Positions 17,889-26,819 of a stretch of 64,000 nucleotides of DNA are shown piece by piece. Within the stretch, counting starts at the first letter, position 1. Each line of letters begins with the position of its first letter. The DNA lies in the NCBI RefSeq assembly GCF_002735905.1, contig NZ_PEBD01000008.1, positions 310,001 through 374,000 on the forward strand, read 5' to 3'. The position numbers were made by a program, and so were the translations under genes. This stretch comes from Williamsia muralis (lineage in GTDB: Bacteria > Actinomycetota > Actinomycetes > Mycobacteriales > Mycobacteriaceae). The notes beneath the pieces are model-generated. The model saw only the letters and a list, made by a program, of their open reading frames with translations. It ran no database searches and was not told the origin of the DNA.

Positions 17889-19475
17889 ATGTCCGCGTTC
17901 GACCGCCGTTCCTTTCTGACCGGCGCCGCCGTGGTCGGAGCCGCCATCGCAAGCCCGGCCATCGCCCACGGAAACCCGACGCCGCGAAAGCGGACCCCGG
18001 TTGTCCGTGAAGACCATCGGGCCATCGTCATCGGCTCGGGATTCGGTGGCGGTGTCGCCGCACTGCGTTTGGCCGAAGCGGGTGTGCCGGTGACGGTGCT
18101 CGAACGCGGAAGGCGCTGGGCGACAGGTCCGAACTCGGAGACATTCCCGAGAGCCACCACGCCCGACAAGCGCCTTCTGTGGTACCGGTCCGCCCCACAA
18201 CTGTTCGGCAAGCCCGTCGTGTTCGAGCCCTATGTGGGACTACTCGAGGCGGTGCCGGGCGAGAACATGACCGCGCTGTGTGCAGCTGGGCTCGGTGGCG
18301 GGTCACTGGTCTACCAGGGAATGACACTGCAACCCGACGAATCCGTGTTCAACACCCACTTTCCCCAGGAACTCGACTGGGCAACCATGAACCGGGTCCA
18401 CTACCCCCGGGTCGCCCGTATGCTCCGACTCGCCGTTGCACCCGACGAACTGATCAACTCCCCGAACTACCGGGTCGCGCGGGTATTCGCCGACAGTGTC
18501 CGCGAAGCAGGGCTACCGGTGTCGAAGATCCCGATGCCGATCGACTGGAACTTTGCCCTCGACGAGTTACGCGGGAAGATGAAGCCCTCGTACACCAACG
18601 GCGACGGCGCACTCGGGGTGAACAACGGCGGGAAACACTCGGTCGACGTCACCTACATCGCCGCTGCCGAAGCGACCGGGCGGGTGGCCGTGCACACGCA
18701 GCACCACGTCACCGATGTCGAGCGGACACCCGAAGGCCGGTGGCGAGTCTATGTCGACCGGATCGATTCGGCCGGAAACGTTCTCGAGAACAAGATCTTG
18801 ACCACCAACGCACTCGTGATGGCCGCCGGCAGTATGAACACCTCCAAGTTGCTGATACGCGCCTCGGCAAAGGGACAGATACCCGACATGCCCGACGACC
18901 TCGGCGGCAACTGGGGCAGCAACGCCGACCGGATCTACGTGTGGACCAATCTGGAGACCGAGTTCGGGGCTCCGCAAGGTGGGCCGGTCATCTACGGCAG
19001 CAAGAACTGGTCCGACCCGAACGCCGCGCACACCGTGATCCAGGCATCGGTTCCGCCACTGTCCTTCGATGCCCGCAGCACGATGATGGTGGGTTACGGG
19101 GTGAGCACCGGACGCGGCCGCTTCCACTACGACTCCGATCGTGACGACGCGATCCTGCGGTGGCCCACCGACAGTGACGCAGAGATCCAGAACCGACATA
19201 TCGGTCCCACGGTGCGCAAGATCGCCGGACCGGGCGGCATCCTCACCGACACCAACGAGTTCTTCCCTTCCACCTGGCATCCGCTCGGTGGAGCCAGCAT
19301 GGGCTCGGTGTGCGACCTCGAGGGTCGCGTGCATGGGCAACGCGGTCTCTACGTTCTCGACGGTGCGCTGATGCCCGGCAACTCGGCGGCATGCAACCCG
19401 TCGATGACCATCGCGGCCGTGGCTGAACGGGCACTCGATCATCTCGTCACCACCGATGTCGGTACGGTCATCTGA
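17889..19475 (+). CDS. Cholesterol oxidase, GMC type, Tat-exported
   Basis: 528 aa. The Tat signal is RRSFLTGAAVVGAAIASPAIA (cut after AxA near residue 26). The FAD motif GSGFGGGVAALRLAEAG follows (about 49-65), then GLGGGSLVYQGM and the active-site segment STWHPLGGASMG with the catalytic His. The C-terminal flavin motif includes LDGALMPGNSAACNPSMTI. The enzyme oxidises the steroid 3-beta-hydroxyl and isomerises to the 3-keto-4-ene product using O2. It is flanked by its likely TetR regulator and a secreted lipase, suggesting extracellular use of sterols or their esters. Confidence 0.9.
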   Translation: MSAFDRRSFLTGAAVVGAAIASPAIAHGNPTPRKRTPVVREDHRAIVIGSGFGGGVAALRLAEAGVPVTVLERGRRWATGPNSETFPRATTPDKRLLWYRSAPQLFGKPVVFEPYVGLLEAVPGENMTALCAAGLGGGSLVYQGMTLQPDESVFNTHFPQELDWATMNRVHYPRVARMLRLAVAPDELINSPNYRVARVFADSVREAGLPVSKIPMPIDWNFALDELRGKMKPSYTNGDGALGVNNGGKHSVDVTYIAAAEATGRVAVHTQHHVTDVERTPEGRWRVYVDRIDSAGNVLENKILTTNALVMAAGSMNTSKLLIRASAKGQIPDMPDDLGGNWGSNADRIYVWTNLETEFGAPQGGPVIYGSKNWSDPNAAHTVIQASVPPLSFDARSTMMVGYGVSTGRGRFHYDSDRDDAILRWPTDSDAEIQNRHIGPTVRKIAGPGGILTDTNEFFPSTWHPLGGASMGSVCDLEGRVHGQRGLYVLDGALMPGNSAACNPSMTIAAVAERALDHLVTTDVGTVI

Positions 19476-19525
19476 GTCCACGGTCACCAGCGGTCGGCGA
19501 ATCCCTCTCATAGTCAGGAATCACG

Positions 19526-20854
19526 TTGCTACACATCCTTTCCACGCGCGGCGGGGCGACTCGGCGTACTCGCTTCGCGGTACTGGCGTTGAGTGTCTCG
19601 GTGGTGACGGCTGCCGCCGTAGGCGCGGCTCCGTCTGCGTCGGCTTCCCCGTCCTCTGACTTCTACAGCACGCCCGCCGAGTATTCGACCACTCCGGGTT
19701 CGGTGATCCGAACCGAATCGATGCCCCTGCTGGTGTCGATTCCGGGCGTGAACGGCCCGTGGCCCGGTTCGGCAAGCCGCGTCCTCTACACCTCGCGTCT
19801 GGAGAACGGTGAGCCGACGCCGGTCAGCGGCACCTTCATCGACTCGACCCAGCCGTGGCAAGGCGAGGGAGAGCGGCCGACCGTCATCATCGGCCCGGGC
19901 ACCATGGGTCAAGGCGATCAATGCGCACCGTCGCGAGCATTCGCCACCGGGTTGATTGCACAAACCGACCCTCTTTCCTTCTCCGCGAACCAAGAAGCGT
20001 TGTCGGCCGCACGCTGGAATGCCCTCGGCGCGAGGGTGTTCGTCACCGATTACGTGGGACTGGGCACTCCGGGCATCCACACATACGTCAACCGCGTCGA
20101 AGAAGCCCACGCGATGATCGATGCTGCTCGAGCAGCAAACACACTCAGCGGTACCGGTTCTCGCACGCCGATAGCCTTCTGGGGCTACTCCCAAGGTGGA
20201 GGGGCATCGGCGGCCGCGGCCGAACTGCAGCCGACCGACGCCCCCGAGCTCAACCTCAAGGGCACCTGGGCAGGCGCGCCACCGGCGGATCTTCTCGACG
20301 TTCTGGCGAAGGTCGACGGCAATCTGATCGGCGGTGTCATCGGCTACGCAATCAATGGCTTCGTCGCACGCCATCCCGCGCTCAAGAAGCCGCTCGCCGA
20401 GCGCACGACGCCTGCGGGACAGGCGATGCTGGATCGGCTTAAAACAGAGTGCATCGGTGACGTCATCTTCCAGCAACCGTTCTTGCGCACCAGCTCGCTC
20501 ACCAGGGACGGCAAGTCTCTACTCGAGAACCTCGACACCATTCCCGAAGCTGCTCCCATCTTCGAGGAACAACGCATCGGCACTCTCACACCGGGGAGTC
20601 CGGTGTTCGTGACCAGCGGCATCAACGACGACACCATCCCGTACGAGCAGGCGCGGCAGCTCGCCGGCGAGTGGTGTGAGAAAGGCGCCGACGTCACGTT
20701 CCGCACCAACCAGCTGCCGCCCATCACCCCGGGCTTGGTGTTGCCCAACCACTTCGGGCCCGATCTGATCGACGGTCTCGGAACGGGTGGCGCCGTCGAC
20801 TACCTCATGGATCGATTTGCGAACAAGCCCGTCACCGGCTGCACCTTCAACTGA
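19526..20854 (+). CDS. Secretory lipase (LIP family)
   Basis: 442 aa. TTG 19526 is the likely start, preceded by CAGGAAT; no ATG or GTG precedes the signal peptide (FAVLALSVSVVTAAAVGAAPSASA). The nucleophile elbow is GYSQGGGAS. Oxyanion and lid regions match the secretory lipase family (FVTDYVGLGTPG, GAPPADL), with the Asp in NDDTIPY and a late His (LPNHFGPD). It probably hydrolyses acylglycerols or sterol esters outside the cell, next to cholesterol oxidase. Confidence 0.85.
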   Translation: MLHILSTRGGATRRTRFAVLALSVSVVTAAAVGAAPSASASPSSDFYSTPAEYSTTPGSVIRTESMPLLVSIPGVNGPWPGSASRVLYTSRLENGEPTPVSGTFIDSTQPWQGEGERPTVIIGPGTMGQGDQCAPSRAFATGLIAQTDPLSFSANQEALSAARWNALGARVFVTDYVGLGTPGIHTYVNRVEEAHAMIDAARAANTLSGTGSRTPIAFWGYSQGGGASAAAAELQPTDAPELNLKGTWAGAPPADLLDVLAKVDGNLIGGVIGYAINGFVARHPALKKPLAERTTPAGQAMLDRLKTECIGDVIFQQPFLRTSSLTRDGKSLLENLDTIPEAAPIFEEQRIGTLTPGSPVFVTSGINDDTIPYEQARQLAGEWCEKGADVTFRTNQLPPITPGLVLPNHFGPDLIDGLGTGGAVDYLMDRFANKPVTGCTFN

Positions 20855-20876
20855 CCGGGCCCGTACGAGATATTCG

Positions 20877-21305
20877 TCAGCGTGAGCCAGGCAGGTCCGC
20901 GATGGCCGGTTCCTTGTTGTACTCCTCGTCGGTGACGGGTGCGAGCCAGTGGACGGCGTCGTACTCTTCGCTGCTCTCGTTGATGGCGAGGTGGACCATC
21001 AGGCGGGTCGGCGCGGCACCGTGCCAGTGCTCTTCATCGGCCTCGAACAGGACCCGGTCGCCTGGTCTGATGATCTCGACGGGTCCACCTCGGCGCTGGC
21101 ACAACCCGATTCCCTCGGTGACGAACACCGTTTGACTCAAGGGATGACGGTGCCAATGTGTTCGCGCCCCGGGCATGAAATGCACCAGGTTGGCCGACAC
21201 CCGCGATGGTGCCGGGGCCGCGGCCACGGCGTCGATGTAGACATCGCCGGTGAACCACTCGCTGGGCCCCTTGGTGGTCGAAACCGAGCTGCGGACTATC
21301 TGCAT
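20877..21305 (-). CDS. Single-domain cupin protein
   Basis: 142 aa from ATG 21305, with GGGAG upstream. The cupin metal site is present: PGARTHWHRHPLSQTVFVTEG gives the HxHx3-4 part and HWHGAAP the later His. This looks like the (R)-mandelonitrile-lyase/carboxymuconolactone-associated cupin group, but the function is not fixed. It is followed by an MmyB-type regulator transcribed in the same direction from further upstream. Confidence 0.75.
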   Translation of the reverse strand: MQIVRSSVSTTKGPSEWFTGDVYIDAVAAAPAPSRVSANLVHFMPGARTHWHRHPLSQTVFVTEGIGLCQRRGGPVEIIRPGDRVLFEADEEHWHGAAPTRLMVHLAINESSEEYDAVHWLAPVTDEEYNKEPAIADLPGSR

Positions 21306-21337
21306 GTGAACTCCCAAATCAATTGATCGACAATGTT

Positions 21338-22216
21338 TTACGTCTTCGGAGATTTTGCCTGACTGTGCTCGGCAGCCCACGATCCGAGTAGACGAAGCCG
21401 CTCAGAACTGGGCGAACCGGGTTCGGCCGTGTACACCATCAACACCGAACCCGGGTCGGCGGTGATGACCAGTTCTTCGTAAGCCAGGCTGATGTCTCCG
21501 ACCAGCGGGTGTTTGAACCGTTTGGTGCCCGACCCATGTGTTCGCACATCGTGGGCACCCCACAGCGTCCGGAAAACATCACTGCGCGTGGACAACTCGC
21601 CGACCAGATCCTGCAAACCCTTGTCGTACGGGTCGCGTCCGGCTTCGGCACGCATGATGGAGACACACATCTGAGCGAACAACTCCCAGTCAGGATAGAA
21701 GTCGTGGGCGGCCGGGTCGAGGAACTGGAACCGGGCAAGGTTCGGGGTACGCCCGCCGTCACCGATCAGCGGCGAGTAAAAGGCGCGCCCGAGTTCATTG
21801 GTGGCCAGCAGGTCTTGATGCTGGTTGCGGACGAACGCCACTCCCTCGGTGATGGAATCGAGTGCCCACTGCAAGCTCAACCGCGGCATTGCCGGCTTGC
21901 TGCCACGCCGGCGGGGACGGCCTGAAGTCGGGATACCGTCAGCAGCCCGGGCCAGGTCGAACAAATGCGCTCGTTCGGTGTCGTCGAGGAGCAGCGCCCG
22001 GGCGATGGCGTCGAGCACAGATGCCGAGGCCCCCGCGATGGTCCCACGCTCGAGGCGGGCGTAGTACTCCACACTCACCCCGGCCAGCATGGCCACCTCA
22101 CTGCGGCGAAGGCCCGCCACCCGGCGGTTCTGCCCGGCAGGCAAACCGGCCTCTTCCGGTGTCACCTTCGCACGTCGCGACATCAGGAACTCACGCACCT
22201 CGTCCCGGTTGTTCAT
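21338..22216 (-). CDS. XRE/MmyB-type transcriptional regulator
   Basis: 292 aa from ATG 22216. The N-terminal helix-turn-helix VAGLRRSEVAMLAGVSVEYYARLERG is typical, and the MmyB-like ligand-binding domain follows (ATNELGRAFYSPL, FARFQFLDP-type region, AYEELVITADPG). These regulators often control a neighbouring divergent oxidoreductase, here the zinc alcohol dehydrogenase at 22348, and possibly the cupin gene 32 nt downstream. Confidence 0.85.
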   Translation of the reverse strand: MNNRDEVREFLMSRRAKVTPEEAGLPAGQNRRVAGLRRSEVAMLAGVSVEYYARLERGTIAGASASVLDAIARALLLDDTERAHLFDLARAADGIPTSGRPRRRGSKPAMPRLSLQWALDSITEGVAFVRNQHQDLLATNELGRAFYSPLIGDGGRTPNLARFQFLDPAAHDFYPDWELFAQMCVSIMRAEAGRDPYDKGLQDLVGELSTRSDVFRTLWGAHDVRTHGSGTKRFKHPLVGDISLAYEELVITADPGSVLMVYTAEPGSPSSERLRLLGSWAAEHSQAKSPKT

Positions 22217-22257
22217 GAAACTCAGGGTAGGCGCGGCCACGTCGTTCAGGGGTTCCC

Positions 22258-22279
22258 TGTCAGTACACCTCTTGTCAGT
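22258..22279. promoter_or_regulatory. Direct repeats in the divergent regulator/ADH promoter region
   Basis: TGTCAGT occurs at 22258-22264 and again at 22273-22279, 15 nt apart start to start, between the MmyB-type regulator and the alcohol dehydrogenase it probably controls. The close-spaced copies could be binding half-sites; this is inference. Confidence 0.3.
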
Positions 22280-22347
22280 GACTCCCCCGCCGCACGTATC
22301 CACGGTTATGTGGTGGACACATACCCACTTCCACGAAGGAGACACCA

Positions 22348-23367
22348 GTGCGTGGAGTAATTCTCGCCTCGCCCCGCGACGTCCAGATCGTCGACCGCCC
22401 CGACCCGGTCATCGTCGAGCCGACGGATGCGATCATCCGTCTTGCCGCATCATGCGTCTGTGGCTCAGACCTGTGGCCGTACCGCGGCGATGATCCCGCC
22501 GACCACATACCCATGGGTCACGAGTACGTCGGTACCGTCACCGCCATCGGTGATGCCGTGGCGACCGTCGGTGTGGGCGACTTCGTCGTCGGGTCGTTCT
22601 TCGCCTCGGACAACACCTGCGAGATCTGCCAGGCCGGGTACCAATCGAGGTGCGTGCACGCCCAGATCATGGGTGGGATCGGAACCCAGGCCGAGTACGC
22701 CCGCATCCCCCTGGCGGACGGCACATTGGTGGCCACTCACGGACAGCCTGACCCCGACCTCATCCCGTCACTGCTGGCGGCCTCCGACGTGCTCGGCACC
22801 GGATGGTTCGCGGCCGTCGCGGCCGACGTCGGCCCGGGCAAGACCGTTGCCGTGGTCGGCGACGGCGCGGTGGGGCTCCTCGGTATCTTGGCCGCGAAAC
22901 AGCTTGGCGCAGAGCGCATCATCGCCATGAGTCGTCACGCCGACCGCCAGGCCCTGGCGCGGGAGTTTGGCGCCACAAACATCGTCGAGGAACGCGGTGA
23001 CGACGGTGTCGCCAGGATCAAAGAACTCACCGGTGGGCTCGGAGCACATTCCGTCATCGAGGCTGTCGGCACCCAGGAGTCGATGATGCAGGCCATCCGC
23101 TCGACCCGACCCGGTGGACACGTCGGTTACGTCGGCGTCTCCCACGACGTCGATCTACCCGGGCTCGAACTGTTCTTCTCGGGTGTCCACCTTCACGGCG
23201 GCCCTGCACCGGTGCGCCGCTTTCTCCCCGAACTGATCGATCTCATCTGGAAGCGGACCATCAACCCCGGCAGGGTTTTCGACCTCACCCTGCCTCTCGA
23301 ACAAGCCGCCGACGCCTACCGAGCGATGGACGAACGCCGCGCCACCAAAGTCCTTCTCACGGTGTGA
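22348..23367 (+). CDS. Zinc-dependent alcohol dehydrogenase (MDR)
   Basis: 339 aa, GTG start with GAAGGAGA upstream. Catalytic zinc ligands are in CVCGSDLW and GHEYVG. The structural-zinc lobe is partial: DNTCEICQAGYQSRC has three Cys. The cofactor site is VAVVGDGAVGLLG, followed by SRHADRQ, suggesting NADP preference. Divergent from the MmyB regulator, a frequent pairing. Substrate unknown. Confidence 0.87.
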   Translation: MRGVILASPRDVQIVDRPDPVIVEPTDAIIRLAASCVCGSDLWPYRGDDPADHIPMGHEYVGTVTAIGDAVATVGVGDFVVGSFFASDNTCEICQAGYQSRCVHAQIMGGIGTQAEYARIPLADGTLVATHGQPDPDLIPSLLAASDVLGTGWFAAVAADVGPGKTVAVVGDGAVGLLGILAAKQLGAERIIAMSRHADRQALAREFGATNIVEERGDDGVARIKELTGGLGAHSVIEAVGTQESMMQAIRSTRPGGHVGYVGVSHDVDLPGLELFFSGVHLHGGPAPVRRFLPELIDLIWKRTINPGRVFDLTLPLEQAADAYRAMDERRATKVLLTV

Positions 23368-23406
23368 TCCACCCACATCGATTGGAAATCAATGACTCAC
23401 AATGGG

Positions 23407-23913
23407 TTACTGCTCGACTCGGAATGGCACATGCGTGCCGAACCGGCGTTGGTGGTAGGTCAGGGGTTCGGACTGTTGGAGGTCTGCGCCGACGACATTG
23501 CCCGAAACGATGAGGTGGTCGCCCCCATCGGCGAGCCCGGCGACATCGCACGCTATCCACCCGGGGCTGGTGTCGATGCGCGGTACTCCGTGGGACGGTG
23601 TCCACCTGACGTCGTCAAACTTGTCTGGACCCTTCCTCGCGAATTGCATTGCCAGATCCGCGTTCTTGCTTCCGAGTACGTTGATGCCGAATCGCCCCGA
23701 AACTTCCAAGGCACGAAGGGTGTCGGATTCGCGGTTGAGGGCCACCATCACCATCGGCGGTTCCATCGACAGGGAACAGAAGGCGCTGACCGTAGAGCCG
23801 AATGGAGTGTGCCCCACGCAGGACGTAACTATCGCAACCGGGGTGCACACGTCTGCCATGACGTCACGCAAGGATGCGGCGAGGTCACCCTGTTGCCGGA
23901 TGTCGATTGTCAT
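23407..23913 (-). CDS. Flavin reductase (HpaC-like)
   Basis: 168 aa. The family pattern is complete: VCTPVAIVTS, PFGSTVSAFCSLSMEPPMVMVALNR (read in parts), FGINVLGSKNADLAMQFA and GDHLIVSGNVVGAD. These enzymes use NAD(P)H to supply reduced FMN or FAD to a monooxygenase. Its start overlaps the FAH gene stop by 4 nt (ATGA), so it is the last gene of the minus-strand operon. The obvious client is the LLM monooxygenase at 27748. Confidence 0.87.
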   Translation of the reverse strand: MTIDIRQQGDLAASLRDVMADVCTPVAIVTSCVGHTPFGSTVSAFCSLSMEPPMVMVALNRESDTLRALEVSGRFGINVLGSKNADLAMQFARKGPDKFDDVRWTPSHGVPRIDTSPGWIACDVAGLADGGDHLIVSGNVVGADLQQSEPLTYHQRRFGTHVPFRVEQ

Positions 23914-24770
23914 TGCAACACCTTGTCCTCGTCGGAAACCTCGTTGTTCAGTTCGACCAGTCCCGGTATGCGAATGGAGAGCTTGTCGCCCGCGACGAGA
24001 TACCGCGGTGGTTCGTGCCTGTGGCCGATACCCGAGGGAGTACCGGTCGCGATCACGTCACCTGGCACCAATTCGGTGAAAGCACTTACATATTCGATGA
24101 TGGCACCCACGTCGAAGATGAGGTCGGACAGTCGGCCGTGCTGCATCTGCTCACCGTTGAGTTCGGTGATGACTTCCAGAGCGGCTGGGTCTGGCACTTC
24201 GTCGCGCGTGACTATCCAAGGTCCCCACGACCCTGTTGCATCGAAGTTCTTCCCCGCGGTCGCCTGCTTGGTGTGCAGTTGCCATTCTCGAACGCTGTTC
24301 TCGCCCATCGGCGCATATCCGGCGACATGGTCCATTGCTTTGTCAGCGCGGATGTGTCGCCCGCCGGTCCCGATGATCACCGCGATCTCGCCTTCCCAGT
24401 CGAGCGTGTTGGACATGCGCGGACGAATCAACGGCTGGTTGTGCCCTACGAAGGTCGACGGAAATCGGGTGAACAGTGTGGGATGTTCGGTGACTTCTGA
24501 GAGCACCTCGGCAGCGTGTGTGGCGTAGTTCAATCCGACACAGAGGATCCGGTCCGGCCGAGGAATCGGGGGAAGCCATTCCGCGCCAGCCAGGTTGACC
24601 GCGGGATACTTTCCGATGTCGAGGCCGGCGATCTCTGTCGAGTCGAGCAAGCTGAACAGGCCCGCCAGTCCGTCGAATCCTGCCAGCCGAGACACGTCGT
24701 GTACGGCGATCCCGTCAGTACTCGCGACCGTGAGGCGGCGCCCGTCACGGGCAATGGTGCCCAGTCTCAT
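23910..24770 (-). CDS. Fumarylacetoacetate hydrolase family protein
   Basis: 286 aa. The FAH core starts at ILCVGLNYATHAAEV and contains the metal site residues in LDWEGEIAVIIG and APMGENSVREWQ, then GDVIATGTPSGIG. The family includes hydrolases and isomerases of acylpyruvates and 2-hydroxy-dienoates, for example the maleylpyruvate/fumarylpyruvate steps after aromatic ring cleavage. It overlaps both neighbours by 4 nt. With the bicupin at 35093 it could complete a ring-cleavage route (inference). Confidence 0.87.
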   Translation of the reverse strand: MRLGTIARDGRRLTVASTDGIAVHDVSRLAGFDGLAGLFSLLDSTEIAGLDIGKYPAVNLAGAEWLPPIPRPDRILCVGLNYATHAAEVLSEVTEHPTLFTRFPSTFVGHNQPLIRPRMSNTLDWEGEIAVIIGTGGRHIRADKAMDHVAGYAPMGENSVREWQLHTKQATAGKNFDATGSWGPWIVTRDEVPDPAALEVITELNGEQMQHGRLSDLIFDVGAIIEYVSAFTELVPGDVIATGTPSGIGHRHEPPRYLVAGDKLSIRIPGLVELNNEVSDEDKVLQ

Positions 24771-25699
24771 CTGACGTCCCTTTCAAGTGTCATCAAAGCG
24801 TCTGCGTCAGTCAGCAATTGGCCGATTTTGCTGATGCCCTCCGCTGTTGTCTCAACGAGAGGTGGCCGAACGTGTGCTGAACTGATCCGGCCCTCGCTTT
24901 CGAGAACCCACTTCGCTGTGGTCGGGTTGGTCTCCACGAAGAGCAAGTCCACCAGCGGATGGAGTGCGTAGTGGATACGTCGCGCTTCATCGTGGTCGCC
25001 GGCCATCCAACACTCGTACATCCGCGCGGACGCCCTCGGTGCAATGTTCGCGGTGGCGCTGATGTAGCCGATGCCCCCAAGTGCCAACAAAGGTAGACAG
25101 AGCAATTCGATTCCCGACCAGACGAGGAGGCCGTCGTCTGCTGCGTCGATCACCCGTGAGAAGTGTTCGAAGTCTCTGGTGGTTTCCTTGATGCCGACGA
25201 TGTTGGCGACGTCCCTGTGCAGACGAGCAACTGTATGTGGCGTGAGCTCCACGGCAGTGCGAGACGGAACGTTGTACATGATGATCGGTAGGTCGGGGAA
25301 CTCGCTTGCGATACGTGAATACCACTCGTAGAGCGCCTGTTGCGTCGGTCGTGCGTAATACGGTGTGATCACGAGTGCCGCGTCAGCGCCCGCGCGGTGT
25401 GCGGCGGCTGTCAATGCCAACGTCTCATCAAGCTTGGCCGATCCGGTGCCGGCGATGAACGGCACCCTATCGTCGATGGCGTCGGCGACCACTTCGATGG
25501 CGTGGATCCGTTCGTCCACCGTCTGCGAGCTCGGCTCGCTGGTGGAGCCACCGATGGACAGTCCGTGGCTGCCTGCGTTGATCTGCCAGTCCACCAGCCT
25601 CTGCAGGCTAGGGGTGTCGAGGGCTCCCTCGGCGGTGAACGGGGTGATCAGTGGCGCAATGGAACCGGTCAAGCGGGCAGGGTTAACGCGGTACCTCAT
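24767..25699 (-). CDS. DapA/N-acetylneuraminate lyase family aldolase
   Basis: 310 aa from ATG 25699. The class I aldolase features are present: APLITPFTAEGALD, GGSTSEPSSQTVDER, the Tyr in YNVPSRTAVEL and the Schiff-base Lys in IVGIKETTRD. The second motif GGSTSE differs from the GTTGE of biosynthetic DapA, and the operon context is catabolic. A pyruvate-releasing aldolase, hydratase-aldolase or deaminase is more likely than lysine synthesis. It overlaps both flanking genes by 4 nt. Confidence 0.85.
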   Translation of the reverse strand: MRYRVNPARLTGSIAPLITPFTAEGALDTPSLQRLVDWQINAGSHGLSIGGSTSEPSSQTVDERIHAIEVVADAIDDRVPFIAGTGSAKLDETLALTAAAHRAGADAALVITPYYARPTQQALYEWYSRIASEFPDLPIIMYNVPSRTAVELTPHTVARLHRDVANIVGIKETTRDFEHFSRVIDAADDGLLVWSGIELLCLPLLALGGIGYISATANIAPRASARMYECWMAGDHDEARRIHYALHPLVDLLFVETNPTTAKWVLESEGRISSAHVRPPLVETTAEGISKIGQLLTDADALMTLERDVR

Positions 25700-26676
25700 G
25701 AGAGACCCTCCGTATGAGAGGCCTCGACCGTCCGCCAGACAAGACAAGCGATTGCCAAGTCGGTGAGCCCGGAGCCGACACCCTTGAATACGGTCAGCCG
25801 TGTATCTGGGGGACGTGTGACGCCACGATCGATGGCTTCGCCCAATGTCATAACGCCTGTGAGGTCAGCACCAAAGTACTCGCGCAGTTCGCGTGACGCC
25901 CGACGTGCGTTTTCCAGGTCGTCCACAACGGTGAGACCACTCAGTGGGAGCACAGTCGGGAGGAGTTCCGCCGCGGTGGGGAGGATCGCCCCGATCGCGT
26001 TGAGGTGAGCCCCGTCTTCAAGCCACGCACCGTCCACGAAGGGTTCGTTTGATCGGGTCACGGTGGTGATGATCGACGCGCCACGCACCGCTTGTTCGGC
26101 GTTGTCGGCTACCTCGACCGCCATGCCGAAGACGTCAGTGACCTGTCGTGCGAATGCCTCTCGGCTTCGAACCGAAGGACTCCACACGCGGACCAATTCG
26201 AGTCGTCGAACGCCGAGTACCGCGTGCACTTGTTGGAGTGCTTGGCGGCCGGTTCCGAGGACGGCCATGACAGCTGCATCGGGGGTAGCCAAGATGTCAG
26301 TCGCTGCTGCAGCAGTTCCTGCTGTGCGCAGCATGCCCAGCGCACCGGCGCTCATCACCGCGAGCGGACGACCCTCGGTGGAATCGAACAGAGACAAGAG
26401 TGCGGATGCACCTCGCGGGGTGTTGACCCAGTTCTTGAATGCGACTACGCGCTGCTGCATGTCGACAGCACCGAGTGAGTGGGCCGTGCTCGACCCGCCC
26501 CACTGAGACATCGTCTTGGCAATCCCATGGGCCGTTCCGCGGTGCGCCGACAGCAGAACCTCGCGAATTGACGCGATCGCCGCATGTTGGTCGACAGCTG
26601 CCGTGACCTCTTCGTCGGTGAGAATCGAGATGGAGCCCACTGTGCTGCGGTCCGCGGCGTCGGTGGGTGTTGGCAT
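25696..26676 (-). CDS. Ornithine cyclodeaminase / mu-crystallin family protein
   Basis: 326 aa. Family marks are ILTDEEVTAAVD, the NAD-binding VLGTGRQALQQVHAV, VWSPSVRSREAFA and ITTVTRSNEPFVDGAWLEDGAHLNAIGA (in parts), where the H-L-N-A-I-G region holds the catalytic Asp/His area. Members are ornithine cyclodeaminases, ketimine or pyrroline-carboxylate reductases, or alanine dehydrogenases. As first gene of a catabolic operon a ketimine reductase or deaminating role fits best. It is divergent from LysR. Confidence 0.83.
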   Translation of the reverse strand: MPTPTDAADRSTVGSISILTDEEVTAAVDQHAAIASIREVLLSAHRGTAHGIAKTMSQWGGSSTAHSLGAVDMQQRVVAFKNWVNTPRGASALLSLFDSTEGRPLAVMSAGALGMLRTAGTAAAATDILATPDAAVMAVLGTGRQALQQVHAVLGVRRLELVRVWSPSVRSREAFARQVTDVFGMAVEVADNAEQAVRGASIITTVTRSNEPFVDGAWLEDGAHLNAIGAILPTAAELLPTVLPLSGLTVVDDLENARRASRELREYFGADLTGVMTLGEAIDRGVTRPPDTRLTVFKGVGSGLTDLAIACLVWRTVEASHTEGLS

Positions 26677-26819
26677 TGCGCACCTCTTGTACGTTGACCG
26701 CCCACTTAGGGCGGGATTGGCGATTTATGTGACTTGACTTACAGTGATCCAGACGGCGGTATAAATCAATTAGCAAGATCTGCATACAGCCATACCCAAT
26801 TGCTTATGAGGTGAGGTAC
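26677..26819. promoter_or_regulatory. Divergent promoter region between OCD-like operon and LysR gene
   Basis: About 140 nt, clearly more AT-rich than the flanking genes. It contains a CGCCC-actta-GGGCG hairpin (26699-26713) and an inverted pair CATA-N10-TATG (26791-26808). CATA/TATG pairs also appear at 29003-29015 in the ligase promoter. This is the expected place for LysR binding. Confidence 0.5.

Noticed and set aside
24767-25699. Housekeeping dihydrodipicolinate synthase for lysine
   Set aside because: The motif is GGSTSE rather than GTTGE and the gene is locked in a catabolic operon.
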